In this document: positions 1 through 11,401 of the stretch, in pieces
How the letters are laid out: each line of letters starts with the position of its first letter
Numbering within the stretch: position 1 is the stretch's first letter
NCBI RefSeq assembly: GCF_030247195.1
Contig: NC_080672.1
Location: 63,766,549 to 63,830,548, forward strand
Length of the DNA: 64,000 bases
Direction of reading: 5' to 3'
Source: Topomyia yanbarensis
Taxonomy: Eukaryota > Arthropoda > Insecta > Diptera > Culicidae
Translations under genes and position numbers: made by a program
Notes under the pieces: model-generated
Database searches by the model: none
Seen by the model: the letters and a program-made list of their open reading frames with translations, nothing else
Told to the model about the DNA's origin: nothing

Positions 1-1880
1 ATATGATTTGTAAATTTTAATAATGTCCTTGCAATATGAGTATCAAAACTCTTCAAATTGTCTCGGAAGTCTATTTTTATTGTTACAGGACCCTATGGCA
101 GTTTGAAAAATGGAATTGGAATGGAATGGCCACTCACGGCCCCAAGGGAACCTGCTCCGGAATGTCCGTTGCTGGCCAAATCACCAAATGGTTCCAAAAC
201 CACAAGATAGACCTACTGATGCAATTCCAAGAATTTTGATACCCATATTGCTAGTATTCCATTGAAATTCAACATGCTTCCGAAAACCCGGATTCCTGGG
301 AACCGAATAAAGTAACTCGATTCATTTTCACCAAGTCTAAAAGTTGATGAGTTTTCGACCCCAAATCACCAAAAAGTATCAAAATCGGTTGGAAATTACC
401 TTAGTTATTGGTATTTCAGTTTTGTGGGTACCCGGATAACCACGTCGCACAGAGAAGTAACTGAGGTCGAATCCTGGCCAAAATAATTTTTTGCTGCTAT
501 TGCTGTTATTGTGCCTTAATATGCACAAAAAATAGACAATAATTAGTTATATGAACAAAAAATAGACAATAACTAACAATTTGGCATCTATCCACCTATC
601 TGTCCAGAGGTCAATTTTCTATATCCTTTCGAATGCTAGTAATCTCGAGGATATCTTTGTGAATACATTTGTGTTTCTAGTTGCATAAACAAATGATCAG
701 CGGAAAAGAAAGAGGGAAAGGGACGTCTGGGCACATATTCATAAAGATACATTTTTCCAAACATAGCATTTGGCCCTACAGCATTTCGGTGTACCCCAAA
801 TTAGTAAAAATTTCAAAATTTTCAAATCGCTTGGAATTTGTGGATCGGACAAGTCCGGAAAGGTTCTTATGTTTTTTGAATAGCTGGAATCGTGTTTATT
901 AATACTGCTTCAGCGACTTTGCCGGATATAGCCGTTTAATATAACTTTTTTATCATACAAGTTTGGAACAAACTGTTTAAAAAACATATTTTTTTAAAGT
1001 TGGTGCAGTGCACAGCAACACTACTATTTTCAGTTAGTTTTAGGCTAAAGTTATACAAATAGTTTTGTTTGTTTGTAATAATATTGTCTTATTTAATACA
1101 GTTATCATCACTAGAAACTGATATTGCTGGATATATAATGAAAATGATTAAAAACCCCTTAAAATATCACCATTTTGCATCAATGCAAAAATTCTTTAAC
1201 AATTTTCGACATATTCAAAATTTTGCCACGTTATACAGTAGGTTTCTAGGTATGTAAAAAAATATAACAAAACAAAAAATCGAATTTTTTTTTTATACAG
1301 TAGGCTTCTAGGTATGTAAAAAAATATAACAAAACAAAAAATTGAAAAAAAAATTTGGTTATTGTCCAGGAATTTGTTCTAGTTACTCCTCTGTGCGTCG
1401 GCCTATTACGTAGTAGAAATATTCAGGAGCCCTTCCTCACTTCTCCCCTGACTATATTCACAATATTATTAACCCAAAAGCTTGACTTAGTGGAGTTCTA
1501 AGATGTCACAAAGTTTCAATTTCCAGCTATGCATAAAATATGGGAATATCATTAATTGAAACCTGAAAAGGTACCCGGGTACCGCGTCGGGCACGACTAA
1601 ATTTATGATGAAAATACCCTTTAAATGTAATAACATTTATCAGTCAGTTGTCCAAAAATGCTCATTTTCATCCAAGATACTTTTCCGAATACAAAAATCC
1701 TTCAGGATACGTACCCAGGGAGCTAGAGGATTTGAGCGTCGAAAGTAGCATTCTGCCCCACTGTGCGTCGTCCAGTAAAATTCTCACAATCTTCGCGCAC
1801 TTCTCGAACGTGTAAAATATCATTTAATTCGAATCGCTTTTCTTCAGCCCACTTCAAAACTTCAAACTTCAAACAAACGA
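1..1880. other. AT-rich intergenic/intronic stretch, no gene seen
   Basis: No convincing coding region is present. Open frames here are short, have no recognisable motif and are broken by AT-rich sequence. Several sentence-like repeats with 'gtacccgg' motifs (near 430, 1570 and 1705) suggest decayed repeat copies that I cannot assign to a family. If the promoter call at 12.74 kb is right, this stretch lies in the first intron of that minus-strand gene, but nothing seen here proves it. Confidence 0.5.
1233..1347. repeat. Two-copy direct tandem duplication (~66 bp period)
   Basis: The block running from atacagtaggtttctaggt through the A-rich tail is repeated at about 1299 with only one or two differences, separated by a T run. 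It looks like a local slippage or short unequal duplication. No function is implied. Confidence 0.7.
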
Positions 1881-2049
1881 ACATCAAAACTTAAACAATT
1901 CACTGAATGGTAGTGTTGATTTCGCTCCTGGGGCTGTTATGTCTTCTTTCTGAAAAGTAACTCACAAGTAGTTCAACTTGCCTGCGAGTAAGCCTAAAGC
2001 TCTTTACCAGATTGGATAAGAATCTTTAGTATGTCTCTGAGTTTCAGTC

Positions 2050-3264
2050 GTCCAAACATGGTTTCGTCTATATAAGGATGGCCGAAAACTCGAAATCGCA
2101 ATTGCGCTACTGCTGGGCAGTTGCATATCAGATGCTATGAGGTTTCGTAGTCGGATTCACAAAGATCACATGAAAAAGACTCAGAGAGCTGAATAGTTGC
2201 CATGTGATAATTGAGTTTGCAGTGGCCGGTTAAAACCCTAGTCAGCATTCGAAGCTCCGAAAAATGTAGGAGATTTTTAGAAATCACTGGACACGGTTGT
2301 TCTAGAAACGCGTTTGTTTGGCGAAACGTTTGTAGATTTCTCCAATAATTGCGGTACTCGGACGAAGCCCAGGACCGTATTTTTTCACTTATCCAACTTG
2401 AATTGGACGGGTTGGCTCAGGACCAACGAAGTCAGCCCATTCATTTCCAGTAGCACCGGAATGTCATGGCACCCAGACAGAGTAGATAGTATAGACAATG
2501 CTTAGTTCTTCGATTTGGGTTCGGCACGCGATCACTAGCTTGGACCGCGATTTGTCTGAGCTGAGGGCCTTGATTGCAGTCTGACTATCGGAGCAGAAGT
2601 TTATAACTCTGCCGGAAAAACTCAGTTGAAGGGCCGATTGTACCCCGCACATAATCGGAAGATTTCTGTTTGAAATACAGTACAGTATCTACCTAGTGAG
2701 TGAGATTGTTCCAATCTCATTTCACCACAGTAGACACCAGTACTAGCACGTCCCTTAATAAGAGAACCGTCAGTGTAACAGACCACTTGCGTTTGTTGTT
2801 GTCTTTCCATAAAGCCAGACAACCACTCCTCTCGAGAGGGAATCTTCACATGGAATGTCCTGTAAGGAAAACTACAAGTGAGTGTAATATCGCTGGGAGC
2901 AAGAATATCTTCACCCCATGTAACCATTTGTGACCACAATCGTATATGACTGGTAGCAAGATCAACATGGTTACTATTCCAAAGCCCAGTAACCTGCAGT
3001 CTGTATGCACATGATAGTGCTTCTTGTTTGAGGTGTATGTATAATGGTTTGATATTTAGAAGTGCCTGACGTGTAAATCCAATAGATGTATTTAGGTTTG
3101 AGACCCCAAGGCTTTCCAAAAGTTCGTCTGCACTGCCCGAAGGCCATGCACGCTTTCTTGACTCTGAACTCAATGTGAGCAGACCAATTCAGTTTGGAAT
3201 CCAATATAACTCCAACGTATTTGACTTGATCTGCACACAGTAGCTCAGAATCAATGAATTGCAA
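2050..3264 (-). pseudogene. LOA-type LINE ORF2, RT tail, RNase H and C-terminus
   Basis: Frames in order are: RT tail (DQVKYVGVILDSKLNWSAHI, 3.2 kb), RNase H start (VVCYTDGSLIKGRASTGVYC, about 2.75 kb), RNase H middle (FCSDSQTAIKAL, 2.6 kb) and RNase H end (HSGATGNEWAD, 2.43-2.46 kb). Next comes a C-terminal segment TGHCKLNYHMATIQ followed by CDLCESDYETS and HLICNCPAVAQLRF (2.05-2.25 kb). The RNase H motif WVPGHSG has its glycine codon changed to TGA at 2464-2466, and a TAG interrupts the C-terminal segment at 2135-2137. RNase H removes the RNA template strand; here it is inactivated by these stops and by frameshifts near 3.17 and 2.65 kb. Confidence 0.8.
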
Positions 3265-3281
3265 AGGACGAACCCCGGTTG

Positions 3282-3809
3282 TTATTCGCTTCTTCGTAAA
3301 AAAACCATTGAAGTTTTGCTTGGGTTAACTGATAATTTAACTTGTCGACACCGCTGTTCGTCAGCTCTTAAAGACTGTTGCATTAAGTCAAAGATTGTTC
3401 CGATGCAAAGTCCAGTAATTAGTATTTGGTAATCGTCAGCAAACCCGTAGGTTGGAAATCCTAGCTCATTGAGTTTCTTCAACAAGCCATCGGCTACCAA
3501 GTTCCATAACAAAGGTGACAGAACGCCACCCTGAGGACAGCCGCAAATACTCAACTTCCGTACCTCAGCCTGTCGCAGTGACGAGCAAAGAATGCGGTTA
3601 CTAAGCATTGCGTTTATCCAACCCAAGATACATGCAGGTATCCCATGACCGCGCGTCGCTTCCAGAATCGACTGGAAGGACAAATTGTCAAAACCACCCT
3701 CAATATCTAGGAATACACCCAAGCTAGATTGCTTGAGCGAGAAGGCTTTCTCAATGTTGTAAACAACATCGTTGTAGAGTGATAGTGGATATTGCACACT
3801 GATATGCAT
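3282..3809 (-). pseudogene. LOA-type LINE ORF2, RT palm domain
   Basis: This is the continuation of the reverse transcriptase after the insert at about 3.81-4.20 kb. It begins with NDVVYNIEKAFSLKQSSLG, then has FLDIEGGFDNLS (catalytic D region; the usual 'A' of the AFD motif is G), GCPQGGVLSPLLWNLVAD and YGFADDYQIL with both catalytic aspartates of the FADD box intact. The track ends at a stop just before the RT tail (3.26 kb). RT copies the element RNA into DNA at the nicked target. The active-site residues survive, but the frame is isolated and cannot make an enzyme. Confidence 0.85.
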
Positions 3810-3840
3810 GTTGCATTTTGTGCAGTAGATATTAGACTGG

Positions 3841-3948
3841 TCATAACAACCCTGTTTGAATAGCTACATCGCTATACAAATGTGAACTAGACTTGCGAAC
3901 CAACGCTTGCGTGTGCTAGATGCAGTTATTGAAACAGGGTTGCTATGA
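3841..3948. repeat. Small inverted-repeat (MITE-like) insert in the LOA RT
   Basis: A 27-bp arm at 3841-3867 matches the reverse complement of 3922-3948 with four mismatches (core CAACCCTGTTT / AAACAGGGTTG). It lies in the ~400-bp block (about 3.81-4.20 kb) that interrupts the LINE reverse transcriptase, so the whole block arrived after, or broke, the LINE. The remaining 3949-4195 shows no coding signal. The element class is unknown. Confidence 0.55.
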
Positions 3949-4193
3949 TTAATAATAAAATCCACTTGTTTTGAAGCCATGCTGCTTCTTTAGTTAATAA
4001 CTTTTTTCAGCGAATTTTCACAAGCCTACAATGTTCCACGAATGTATTCAGTAGAAGGATACCTTTAGAAATATATAGTATAATTGAATTATTTTCAATG
4101 TTAACCGATTATTCATACTAATTTCCGTATAAACTTTGAAATTTTTGGAGGGTTCGCAGACACAACCGATCGGTAACAAAATTTGCACGATTA

Positions 4194-5130
4194 CTAAGGA
4201 CCATAAAAGGAATCAGTAGAGCCTGGTGGAGCTAAAAGTAAAAAATTGAACCAGTCTAGTGGATATTCAACTAAACTAACGTTCCTGATGTGATGATCGA
4301 TTTTCCGTTCCAAAGCTTTCAGAAGAAAAGAACTTAAGCTGATAGGCCTAAAACTCTTAGCTTCTTCATAGCTTGAGCGTCCCCCTTTGGGAATAAATCT
4401 AACAGTTATTTCTCGCCATGCTTTCGGGACATACCCGGTAGCAAGACTGGAAAGCAAAATCTTTTTCAAGACATGTTTAAGAATATCAAATCCATTTTGC
4501 AGCAGCACGGGAAGTATTCCATCTTTTCCGGGTGATTTGTATGGAGTAAAGCTGTCAACTGCCCACTTGATCGATTCAGTGGAAACCAATGTGAACATTG
4601 TTGAGCTCCAGATCGATACAACCTGGAAAGTGTGTCTCGAAGAGACAATTAAGAACATCTTTTTCGTCCGTCACATAAACACCATCTCTGGTTTTTAAGG
4701 AGTTCATCTGAAAATCATTCGATTTCGAGAGAATTTTATTTACCCTGCTAGCCTCGTTCAGACAAGAGACATTGATGCATAGGTTTTGCCAGCCAGCCCG
4801 CTCTGCAGATCTAAGACATTTCTTATATGCACTACGAGCTGACCTGAAAGCCCCGGAATCATCACGCTGACGTCGATTCCAAGCTCTTCTCATATCCTTC
4901 TTCATTCTTTCAAGCTCAGCCCTCCACCACGGGGTTCCCATAGTCGTTTTAACAGTAAAAAGTGGACAAGCTTCTTCGTAGGATGCTAATATGAATGAGT
5001 TTGACGTATCCACGACGTCATCTAAGTCGTCTAGTTGACTAATTGTTGGAAAATATCCATGAAATTTAGTCGCCAAGTTTTCCAAAAAGAGGTCCCAGTT
5101 TGTAGATTTAGGATTACGATATGTTACCAC
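4194..5130 (-). pseudogene. LOA-type LINE ORF2, linker and RT N-terminal half
   Basis: Two overlapping minus frames carry one protein. The first (5130-4576) is the linker between endonuclease and RT, with WWRAELERMKKDMRRAWNRR and SAYKKCLRSAER, typical of LINE linkers. The second (4658-4194) carries the fingers of the reverse transcriptase: PYKSPGKDGI, ATGYVPKAWR, FIPKGGRSSYEEAKSFRPIS and LLKALERKIDHHIR. A frameshift at about 4.6 kb separates them. Around 4195 the frame runs into unrelated AT-rich DNA after the residues GSTDS, where an insertion interrupts RT. Family assignment is by motif reading only. Confidence 0.8.
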
Positions 5131-5726
5131 ATTGAAGGTGACATCGAAATGATCGAAGAATATATATTTATGATCGGATAGAGTCGGTTTCCCACATTCA
5201 GAATATGGAGATTTGTACTACTTATGTATTCCATCAGTTTAGAGTCTCTCAGATTGATGTCCGAGCTGCCCCAAATGGTGTGATGAACATTAGCATCATT
5301 ACCGATAATGAGCGGAAGCCCATTTCTGCAACAATATGATACAACGCTTTTGAAATCATCAGAAGGAGATGACTCGTTATGACGTAGATATGCTGAGCAA
5401 TATATTTTTTTTTTGTCTACGTTACCGACAGTCAGAGTAACTGTGACAACACAGATATCGCGAGTTGTGAACTCCGATAGTAGATTAGCGTCAATAGCCT
5501 TATTTGCAAGAATGCAAGCACGGGGCTTTTCATGTGGGTTAGTCATGCCTGTCTTGTTGGAAGCAATGCAGGCAGTGTTAAGTAACTTTTCAAAATAGAA
5601 GTTTCCTTTACGGAGATACGGTTCTTGGACCAATGCTGTGGAAGCTTTACCTTCCTGCATGAGTTGAGATAAATTCATAGTTGCTGTACGTTTATGCTGG
5701 AGATTGATATGTGCTATTCTAACCAT
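5124..5726 (-). pseudogene. LOA-type LINE ORF2, APE endonuclease part
   Basis: This is the N-terminal domain of the LINE ORF2, an apurinic/apyrimidinic-like endonuclease that nicks the target DNA for target-primed reverse transcription. The frame starts with MVRIAHINLQHKR, has QEPYLRKG (the E of the QEPY motif) and GNDANVHHTIWGSSDI. After the residues NVGNR the family continues with a segment holding the catalytic D of the 'DITL' motif, but here the sequence jumps to an SDHKYIFF-like stretch in another frame (about 5165). About 45 residues are therefore lost by an internal deletion (length inferred from the family). The enzyme cannot be functional. The frame then leads into the linker before RT. 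Confidence 0.8.
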
Positions 5727-5759
5727 TGTTGATTAGAGAACTGTACATTTCATTTCCAA

Positions 5760-6860
5760 CATAAATTGCACAACAACTAAAGGACACCAAGCGAATTGGG
5801 ATGTTAACGCGTATGGCGAGTCATATCAGATTTAAATGGGACACGATCATTTGATTCCCGCGATTTGCGAAGAAAATAATGGTCCACTGTGTCAGAGATT
5901 ACACAGTAAAGGCAAAACCCAAAATGCTCCGTACCCGACTGGCATATTTTAGACCCTCCAGTCATCAAGTTCTCGGCACGGAACTACACCTTGACTTAGG
6001 GGCTCCTACTTGCAGTCGCCTCCTACGATATGGGAGCAGGAACCCAGTGGCTCAATTCTTGGCCGGATACCACACGGCCTCTGGGCAGGTTCGTCTGTTC
6101 ACATCGAAATTTGAGAATCGAAACTCAGCAAAACTTCACCGAACTACCACCAGCCGAGCGTCTCAGCAAACCCCCACCCAAAAAAAAATCGGCAAAATTA
6201 AGCGGATCATCGGTGAAAAAACTCGGTGCGTAGAGTGAGCGTTCCGCTGCGTAATGCAGCATACTTGGGAGCTCGGCCAACTCTTCCCAATCTCCGTTCG
6301 CCATTGAGAATATTTTAAACCGGCTCAACAATTTTACCCATAGCATGGGTTGCATGACCCTATGGAATTGGGGTTCCCTGTTTGGTGGGTTTTTACCACC
6401 GGAACAGGTAGTCCGTAGTGTAATTCTTAGCCGGTTGAAACAACCACTACACGGCTTATCTAGGCTGTTCGGAGAAAGAAGCTGACATTGAAGGGCAACT
6501 TCCATAGATGGCCGAACAACCAACATTGGGATGGATTTCGATTTTCTCTACATGACACATTTCGTATTTAACGATCGGCTCACACTCTACCAGATTAAAA
6601 GCATCGACTCGGAATAGTGAAGGGATATTTCGGTCGGTGTTAAATTGAAATTTCCGGACGTCAAAAGCAAAATAGCGACTGCACAAAACATGAAAAGTCC
6701 TTCCCGTAGCGTACGGGAAGCAGGGCCGCAGAGAGAAAATCCGGTCCCAGGGGGTCCTCCATAAGGCCCCCCCACCACTGTAGATTCTTCGACCATCAAA
6801 GTGTTTAAGCTCCGCGCTTCATTAGAAGAAATAGTTCTCTGTTATGTATAGCGCATAGAA
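5760..6860. other. Unassigned GC-richer segment with two hairpins
   Basis: No gene is recognised. Open frames of 119-133 codons on both strands (5879-6238 +, 6125-6526 -) share no motif with any family I know, and they overlap on opposite strands, so at most one could be real. Two hairpins are visible: 6377-6408 (stem CCTGTT-GGTGG/CCACC-GAACAGG) and 6700-6720 (near-perfect palindrome around CTTCCCGTA). The GC content and position next to the LINE 5' end are compatible with LINE 5' UTR or another repeat, but I cannot say which. Confidence 0.35.
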
Positions 6861-8937
6861 ACATTATATACGGTGTTCCTAAAACCGTTATTAAGAAAAA
6901 ATGACCATCAATTCGGCATACGGCATTAGAAAGATATAGTATCCTAGCACCTTCTCAGTGAATTTAAAAATGATCCATCGAGAGATATGGCGATTTGAAG
7001 TTTTATAACACGTTTCATAAGGCTACTAACAAAATCTCACAGGTTTGGTCTGATTTTTGTAAACAAAAAAATATTTGTCTACCCATCCCTTGCAAGTTTG
7101 AAAATATTTCATTGACGGAATCGAAAGTTATAACAATTTGAATGTGGTATGCGGTCATCGATGGGTTTTCTACCAGACTTCAAGCGCGAATCTATGTTTG
7201 TCTATTTAGATCGTTTATACGTGTCGCGGTTTTAAAAGGAAAACCTTGCAATTTAATTACATAAATATAATGTACGAAAGATGTTATTTATATGGTGCAC
7301 TGAAAAAATATGAAAATAGGGTCGTCTACCTAAAGTTAAATAAAATGTGTAAATTAAAAAAAATGGATAAAAGTTGGAATGTTTACTTCAAAAGGTCATA
7401 TCTCAATGGTTTGTTGACCGACTTTAATTATTTTTCATTATGAACAGGTATACGTTTCATCAATCAATTTTCATTGGGAGGATTGTAAAATAAAATTGCC
7501 TACTTATACAAAACTATCTGAAAAAAGGGACTGGGGAGTACACAAGCCCTCCCCCATCCTCTTTTTTTCCATTTTCTGACTACGTCTATGTTATTAAGCA
7601 ATTCATTCTGAACATTTCATTCAAAGGTACCAACTCTCTGCGATGAATATATTCTCATTTATTTAAGTTTTAAATGTCGATGTCGGTGGTGCACTGGCTG
7701 TGTTGGAAAAAGTAATAAATTTCTGCATATGGATTGAACCATAGGTTTTAAAATCGTTGTAACTATTTTTTGAAAGCTCGTAGCTAGTTACCGTGCTCGA
7801 CAAAGTTGTTAACCAAGGTTTGAACTATAGTTCTATAAAAGCTGGTTTTTCATATTGAGTGAAATAGCGATCATTATTAACGTAAATGCAAAATAATTGA
7901 TTTTTCCATATAAAATCCCATAAAAACTTTGAACGCAATGCACAAATCCAGGAAGCAACCGACCGCTCCCAAATTTTGCACAGGCAAAGTTAAAGTTAAA
8001 GAACATGCACTTAAAAAGTGGAATAAATGTTCAAAAGCTTTTATTACGTTTAGTACGACATAATTCCGAAACCGTCATCTTTGATGGTTTACAAACTTCG
8101 AAAAAGTTTTCTCCTAGAAGTCAATATGGTGATTAGAATTATAAGAGACAATGTGTACTTAGGAACTACTGTTTAACTGGCTTTCCAAACCTCCAATAAC
8201 TTATACCATAATTTGTTCAAGGAAAAAAAATAGACCAATAATAGGTGCCAGGTATATTATGAAAATGATATTTTTCTATTTCTATACATTTCGAAAGTGT
8301 TTGAGAGAGCTAATGATTGAGATCAAGAACACCCAGTGTTACAGGGATCAAAAATACCTGTTGTATGAACCGAATAAAATTTATTTTTTTGTATGTGTTG
8401 TGAAACTTTTTATTCGAAAAACGTGTTTTTCTAGACAAGAGCCCTTAAAAAGTAATCGAACTTGAAAATATTCATATACAATTAGTTCGACGATCTCATA
8501 CAACCGTTTAAAAATTGTAAAAAGATCCTCGAGATGGATTTAAACACATATTTTCTAAACTATTATGCTCCAAACCAAATGTAATTCATTGGATTTGTTT
8601 TCTAAACATCGAAAACGACCAAATATTTCATTTTCTTTTTGTATTGTAATAGATTATGAGATATGGCCAGGGAATTTTCCCAAAGATCAGGTGTCCTCAC
8701 TCTGCCCTACTGATATGATTTAAGAACTATGGAATCCCGACTACAAGATCAGTTTCAAGGTTCCATTCCCACAATTTTCCATACTTAAAATAACTGATCA
8801 GGCAATTATTATTGAAAAGTTAAAGTAGTCGGCATCTATAAGTTTTTTCTTCAATCCAGTTAATTTTGGTTTGGAGGGGATTTTAACCCCCAAACAGTTC
8901 CCCTCTCCCTCTTCCTCCCATTGGCTGCACCACTGCA
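6860..8937. other. AT-rich stretch, nothing recognised
   Basis: About 2 kb of AT-rich DNA without a supported coding region. Short frames at 7246-7443 and 8259-8465 are low-complexity Lys/Tyr/Phe-rich translations of AT-rich DNA and carry no motif. Confidence 0.5.
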
Positions 8938-9039
8938 TGTGTGTTCAGTACCGTCTTTACGCATGGGCACACTGGGCCAGGGGCCCCGTAATTTTGGGGC
9001 CCCGAACTTAGGATGAATATAAAATCATTCTATGGGCTC

Positions 9040-9560
9040 AATCCCCAAAAAAAATAGTTGCACTCAATTGTTTAAAACACTTTAACGTGTGGATAGAAAT
9101 GGATCGGTAGCAGTTCGGAATCGCACATTGTACTGTATTCCATGTGAACAAGACGTTTAAAAAGCGTTGGACAACCAAGCGGAGTGATGGTGACAGTAGG
9201 AAACGAAACATTGCACGACCAGCATGATATTGAACCAATTAAAAGTTTTGATTTATTTTGAGCAAAAACAATGAAACATTTTGTACAAGGCGTATATAAA
9301 GTTCGAATGGCACCGAGAAGGAGCCGGTGTTAGAATTTGCGCAAGGAAGCTGTACAGGAAGTGGAAGCGGAATATGTCGAAATTCGCTACAAAATTCTTG
9401 TTTGACAAGCGATCCGCAGATGTGGTAACTATTCAGTTGTTCATCACATCTGGGATTGTCAATGGGAAAATTTATAATGTTATTTTCATAAAATCCCAAG
9501 TGTGTACACAGATCACTCCCAATCAAAGTATGATTAATGAGGGAATTGGGGTAGAAAAAG
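9040..9560 (+). pseudogene. ITm DD37E transposase relic
   Basis: Two pieces of a mariner-like transposase remain. At 9085-9225 the plus strand reads QFGIAHCTVFHVNKTFKKRW then TTKRSDGDSRKRN, matching the second helix-turn-helix of the ITmD37E family. At 9380-9480 it reads MSKFATKFLF, then after a scrambled stretch ITSGIVNGKIY, matching the block before the second catalytic Asp (compare MSKFASKYLIWQA and TKGTVNGEIY in the copy at 33.7 kb). The catalytic core between and after these blocks is missing or frameshifted. It lies inside the hAT-type element, so it probably predates or was carried by it. Long dead. Confidence 0.6.
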
Positions 9561-10833
9561 TTTTTAAAGTTAAAAAAGTACTTGACATTTTTTTCCGAAG
9601 TAAAGTGGGTCTATTCAGTAAATTTTCTTTATAATTTGGCAACATTTGAATAAAATTTTTCAGAATTTTCATTGCAAATTATTCGAAATTGGGCGAGTTA
9701 CAATGAATCTCCAGAGGCCCATCGGAAAAATTTGGTGTGCATATTTAAAAATCTACTATTATGCTTTCTATTTCGCCTGTTTTACGTAACTGGCAATGAA
9801 ATGAATTTTGCTGCTCTTATCAATAAGTTCGATGGCGAATGACCTTCAAGATTAAAGCCAAATTAACAAACAATAAAAATAACATATTAGTTTCGAAAAA
9901 TTTCATTGTTTGATTATGAAAATATTTTGAAACAAGCATAATGTAACTATTAATGTATTGTGCATCTGTACTTTCGAATGGTGAAAATGCTTATTGATAT
10001 CATTCAAATTTATTTTCTGTCGGTCTCATTCCGTACTCAGTGTCTATCATCGACACCAGAGAGTCGACTACATATCTTACTCCATGGCTTGACACTTAAC
10101 GACCTGCGCCATCTACCTACCAATTTATTGAATAGGTAGATTTATTGCTACTTAATGTGTACGTGTTTGCTAACTACATCTCCCCGATCAATTCACAATA
10201 AACGAAAGTACAGAGCTTGTAGTATATAACAAAAGTCGACCTTATCAGCAACTCGTACAGAAACGATATTTGAAAGAATCGTTAGTACTTTTACTACCGC
10301 AAAGGATGTTTACCGCGAATATAAATAAACTCGAAGGCGACTCGCGCGCTTAGATTCACCATAATATGTATTGATTTCAAAGACTGTAATATTCGGCCGT
10401 CTGTAAATGAAGTGCAATCAATAGATTGAAAGAAAAAATGTAGCTTTTCCGAAACAATGTAACTATTACAAGTTCCGCCGTCTTAGTTCTAAAATTCATA
10501 TACGTTTCATGGGAGTATCATGTTTGGATCGTAAATAAAACATATATGTACAAGTTGATTTTTATTGGCATATTGCTACTTATTTTTCGTAAATTGCCAT
10601 AGTGCAATATCTGACGGTTTTAATGGTATAGTCAAATGAAGCCTTGACATTGCTGTGGTTTGTGTCTAGCAAGACTCAACAAAGCTATCGAAAATACAAC
10701 AGAAAAACGGTCAAAATTTTACATTCCATATTTTGACAGCTACGTGTCGATTGAAAAGTGTAATATGCCTGATGGTTTTCCAAAATAGCACGTGTTTGTC
10801 TAAACGTTAAATTAAATTTGATTTTTACATTGA

Positions 10834-10922
10834 CATTGAATATCCTCGGTATTAAGAACACATTGAATATCCTCGGTATTAAGAACATTGAACATGACAT
10901 TGAATATCTTCGGTATTTAGAA
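10834..10922. repeat. Three-copy minisatellite (~30 bp unit)
   Basis: The unit CATTGAATATCCTCGGTATT plus AAGAACA is repeated in tandem, with the third copy slightly diverged (CTTCGGTATTTAG). It lies inside the hAT-type element. The repeated VFLIPRIFN reading on the minus strand is a by-product of the repeat, not a gene. Confidence 0.8.
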
Positions 10923-11401
10923 CTTCAGGTATAACAAACTGCATGAAGTATTCCAGAAATAAGTAGAAGCGCTCTTAGTTTTAGGTTACACATAGTTATG
11001 AAGTATGTATCAAGAAGCAGTCTAGATAACGTTCTAGATTACACCGTCCGGAGAGAGCTCTTTGCTACCACCGATCGGAAATTCCAATAACTTTTGTGAA
11101 TCTACTAAAATCATCTTGAGTCTTTCGACGGTCATTGGATATTTAGAACGACACCTAGTGATGGAAATCTGGCAACGTGTGTTTTATCCAAATATTTCGA
11201 TTCCCACACTATTTTTTTAATGATTTCAACATAGTTGACTGATTTGACTCAAATTTGGAGAAGAAAATCTCAGGGTTGCATGGAGTAAAAATGGATCGTG
11301 ATTCTGTGAGTCAGCAGTTAATACCTGTTCAATTATGGGGGCCCCTTAGCTCCGTAGTGCCCAGAGGCCCCGCGTAATCCTAAGACGTCCCTGTGTGTGT
11401 T

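Larger units (their letters stand above)
1880..5760 (-). mobile_element. Decayed LOA-clade LINE (non-LTR retrotransposon)
   Basis: Minus-strand fragments occur in the order APE endonuclease (5.73-5.13 kb), reverse transcriptase (4.66-3.28 kb), RT tail (3.26-2.97 kb), RNase H (2.87-2.40 kb) and a Cys/His-rich C-terminal segment (2.26-2.05 kb). Motifs such as GNDANVHHTIWGSSDI in the endonuclease, PYKSPGKDGI and FRPISLSSFLLKALER in RT, and an RNase H domain after RT point to the LOA clade (Lian/LOA/Bilbo type). Several frameshifts, in-frame stops and a roughly 400-bp insertion show it is dead. No ORF1 was recognised upstream of 5.73 kb, so the 5' part is missing or too diverged. The exact ends and target duplication were not found. 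Confidence 0.85.
8946..11393. mobile_element. hAT-type DNA transposon, non-autonomous, with exact 8-bp target duplication
   Basis: The element starts CAGTACCGTCTTTACGC and ends with the inverted form of CAGGGACGTCTTAGGATTAC, both followed inward by GGGCAC and GGGGCCCC-type stretches, which makes imperfect terminal inverted repeats. It is flanked by the exact octamer TGTGTGTT at 8938-8945 and 11394-11401. CAG-starting TIRs plus an 8-bp duplication are the hAT hallmark. No hAT transposase is readable inside. The interior holds a DD37E relic (about 9.04-9.56 kb), a three-copy minisatellite and AT-rich DNA, so it is either a non-autonomous copy or an autonomous one eroded beyond recognition. Confidence 0.8.

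Noticed and set aside
10223..10250. TATATAA followed by ATCAGC on the plus strand, a possible promoter
   Set aside because: The spacing puts TATA at -24, there is no DPE or downstream exon, and it lies inside the hAT-type element.
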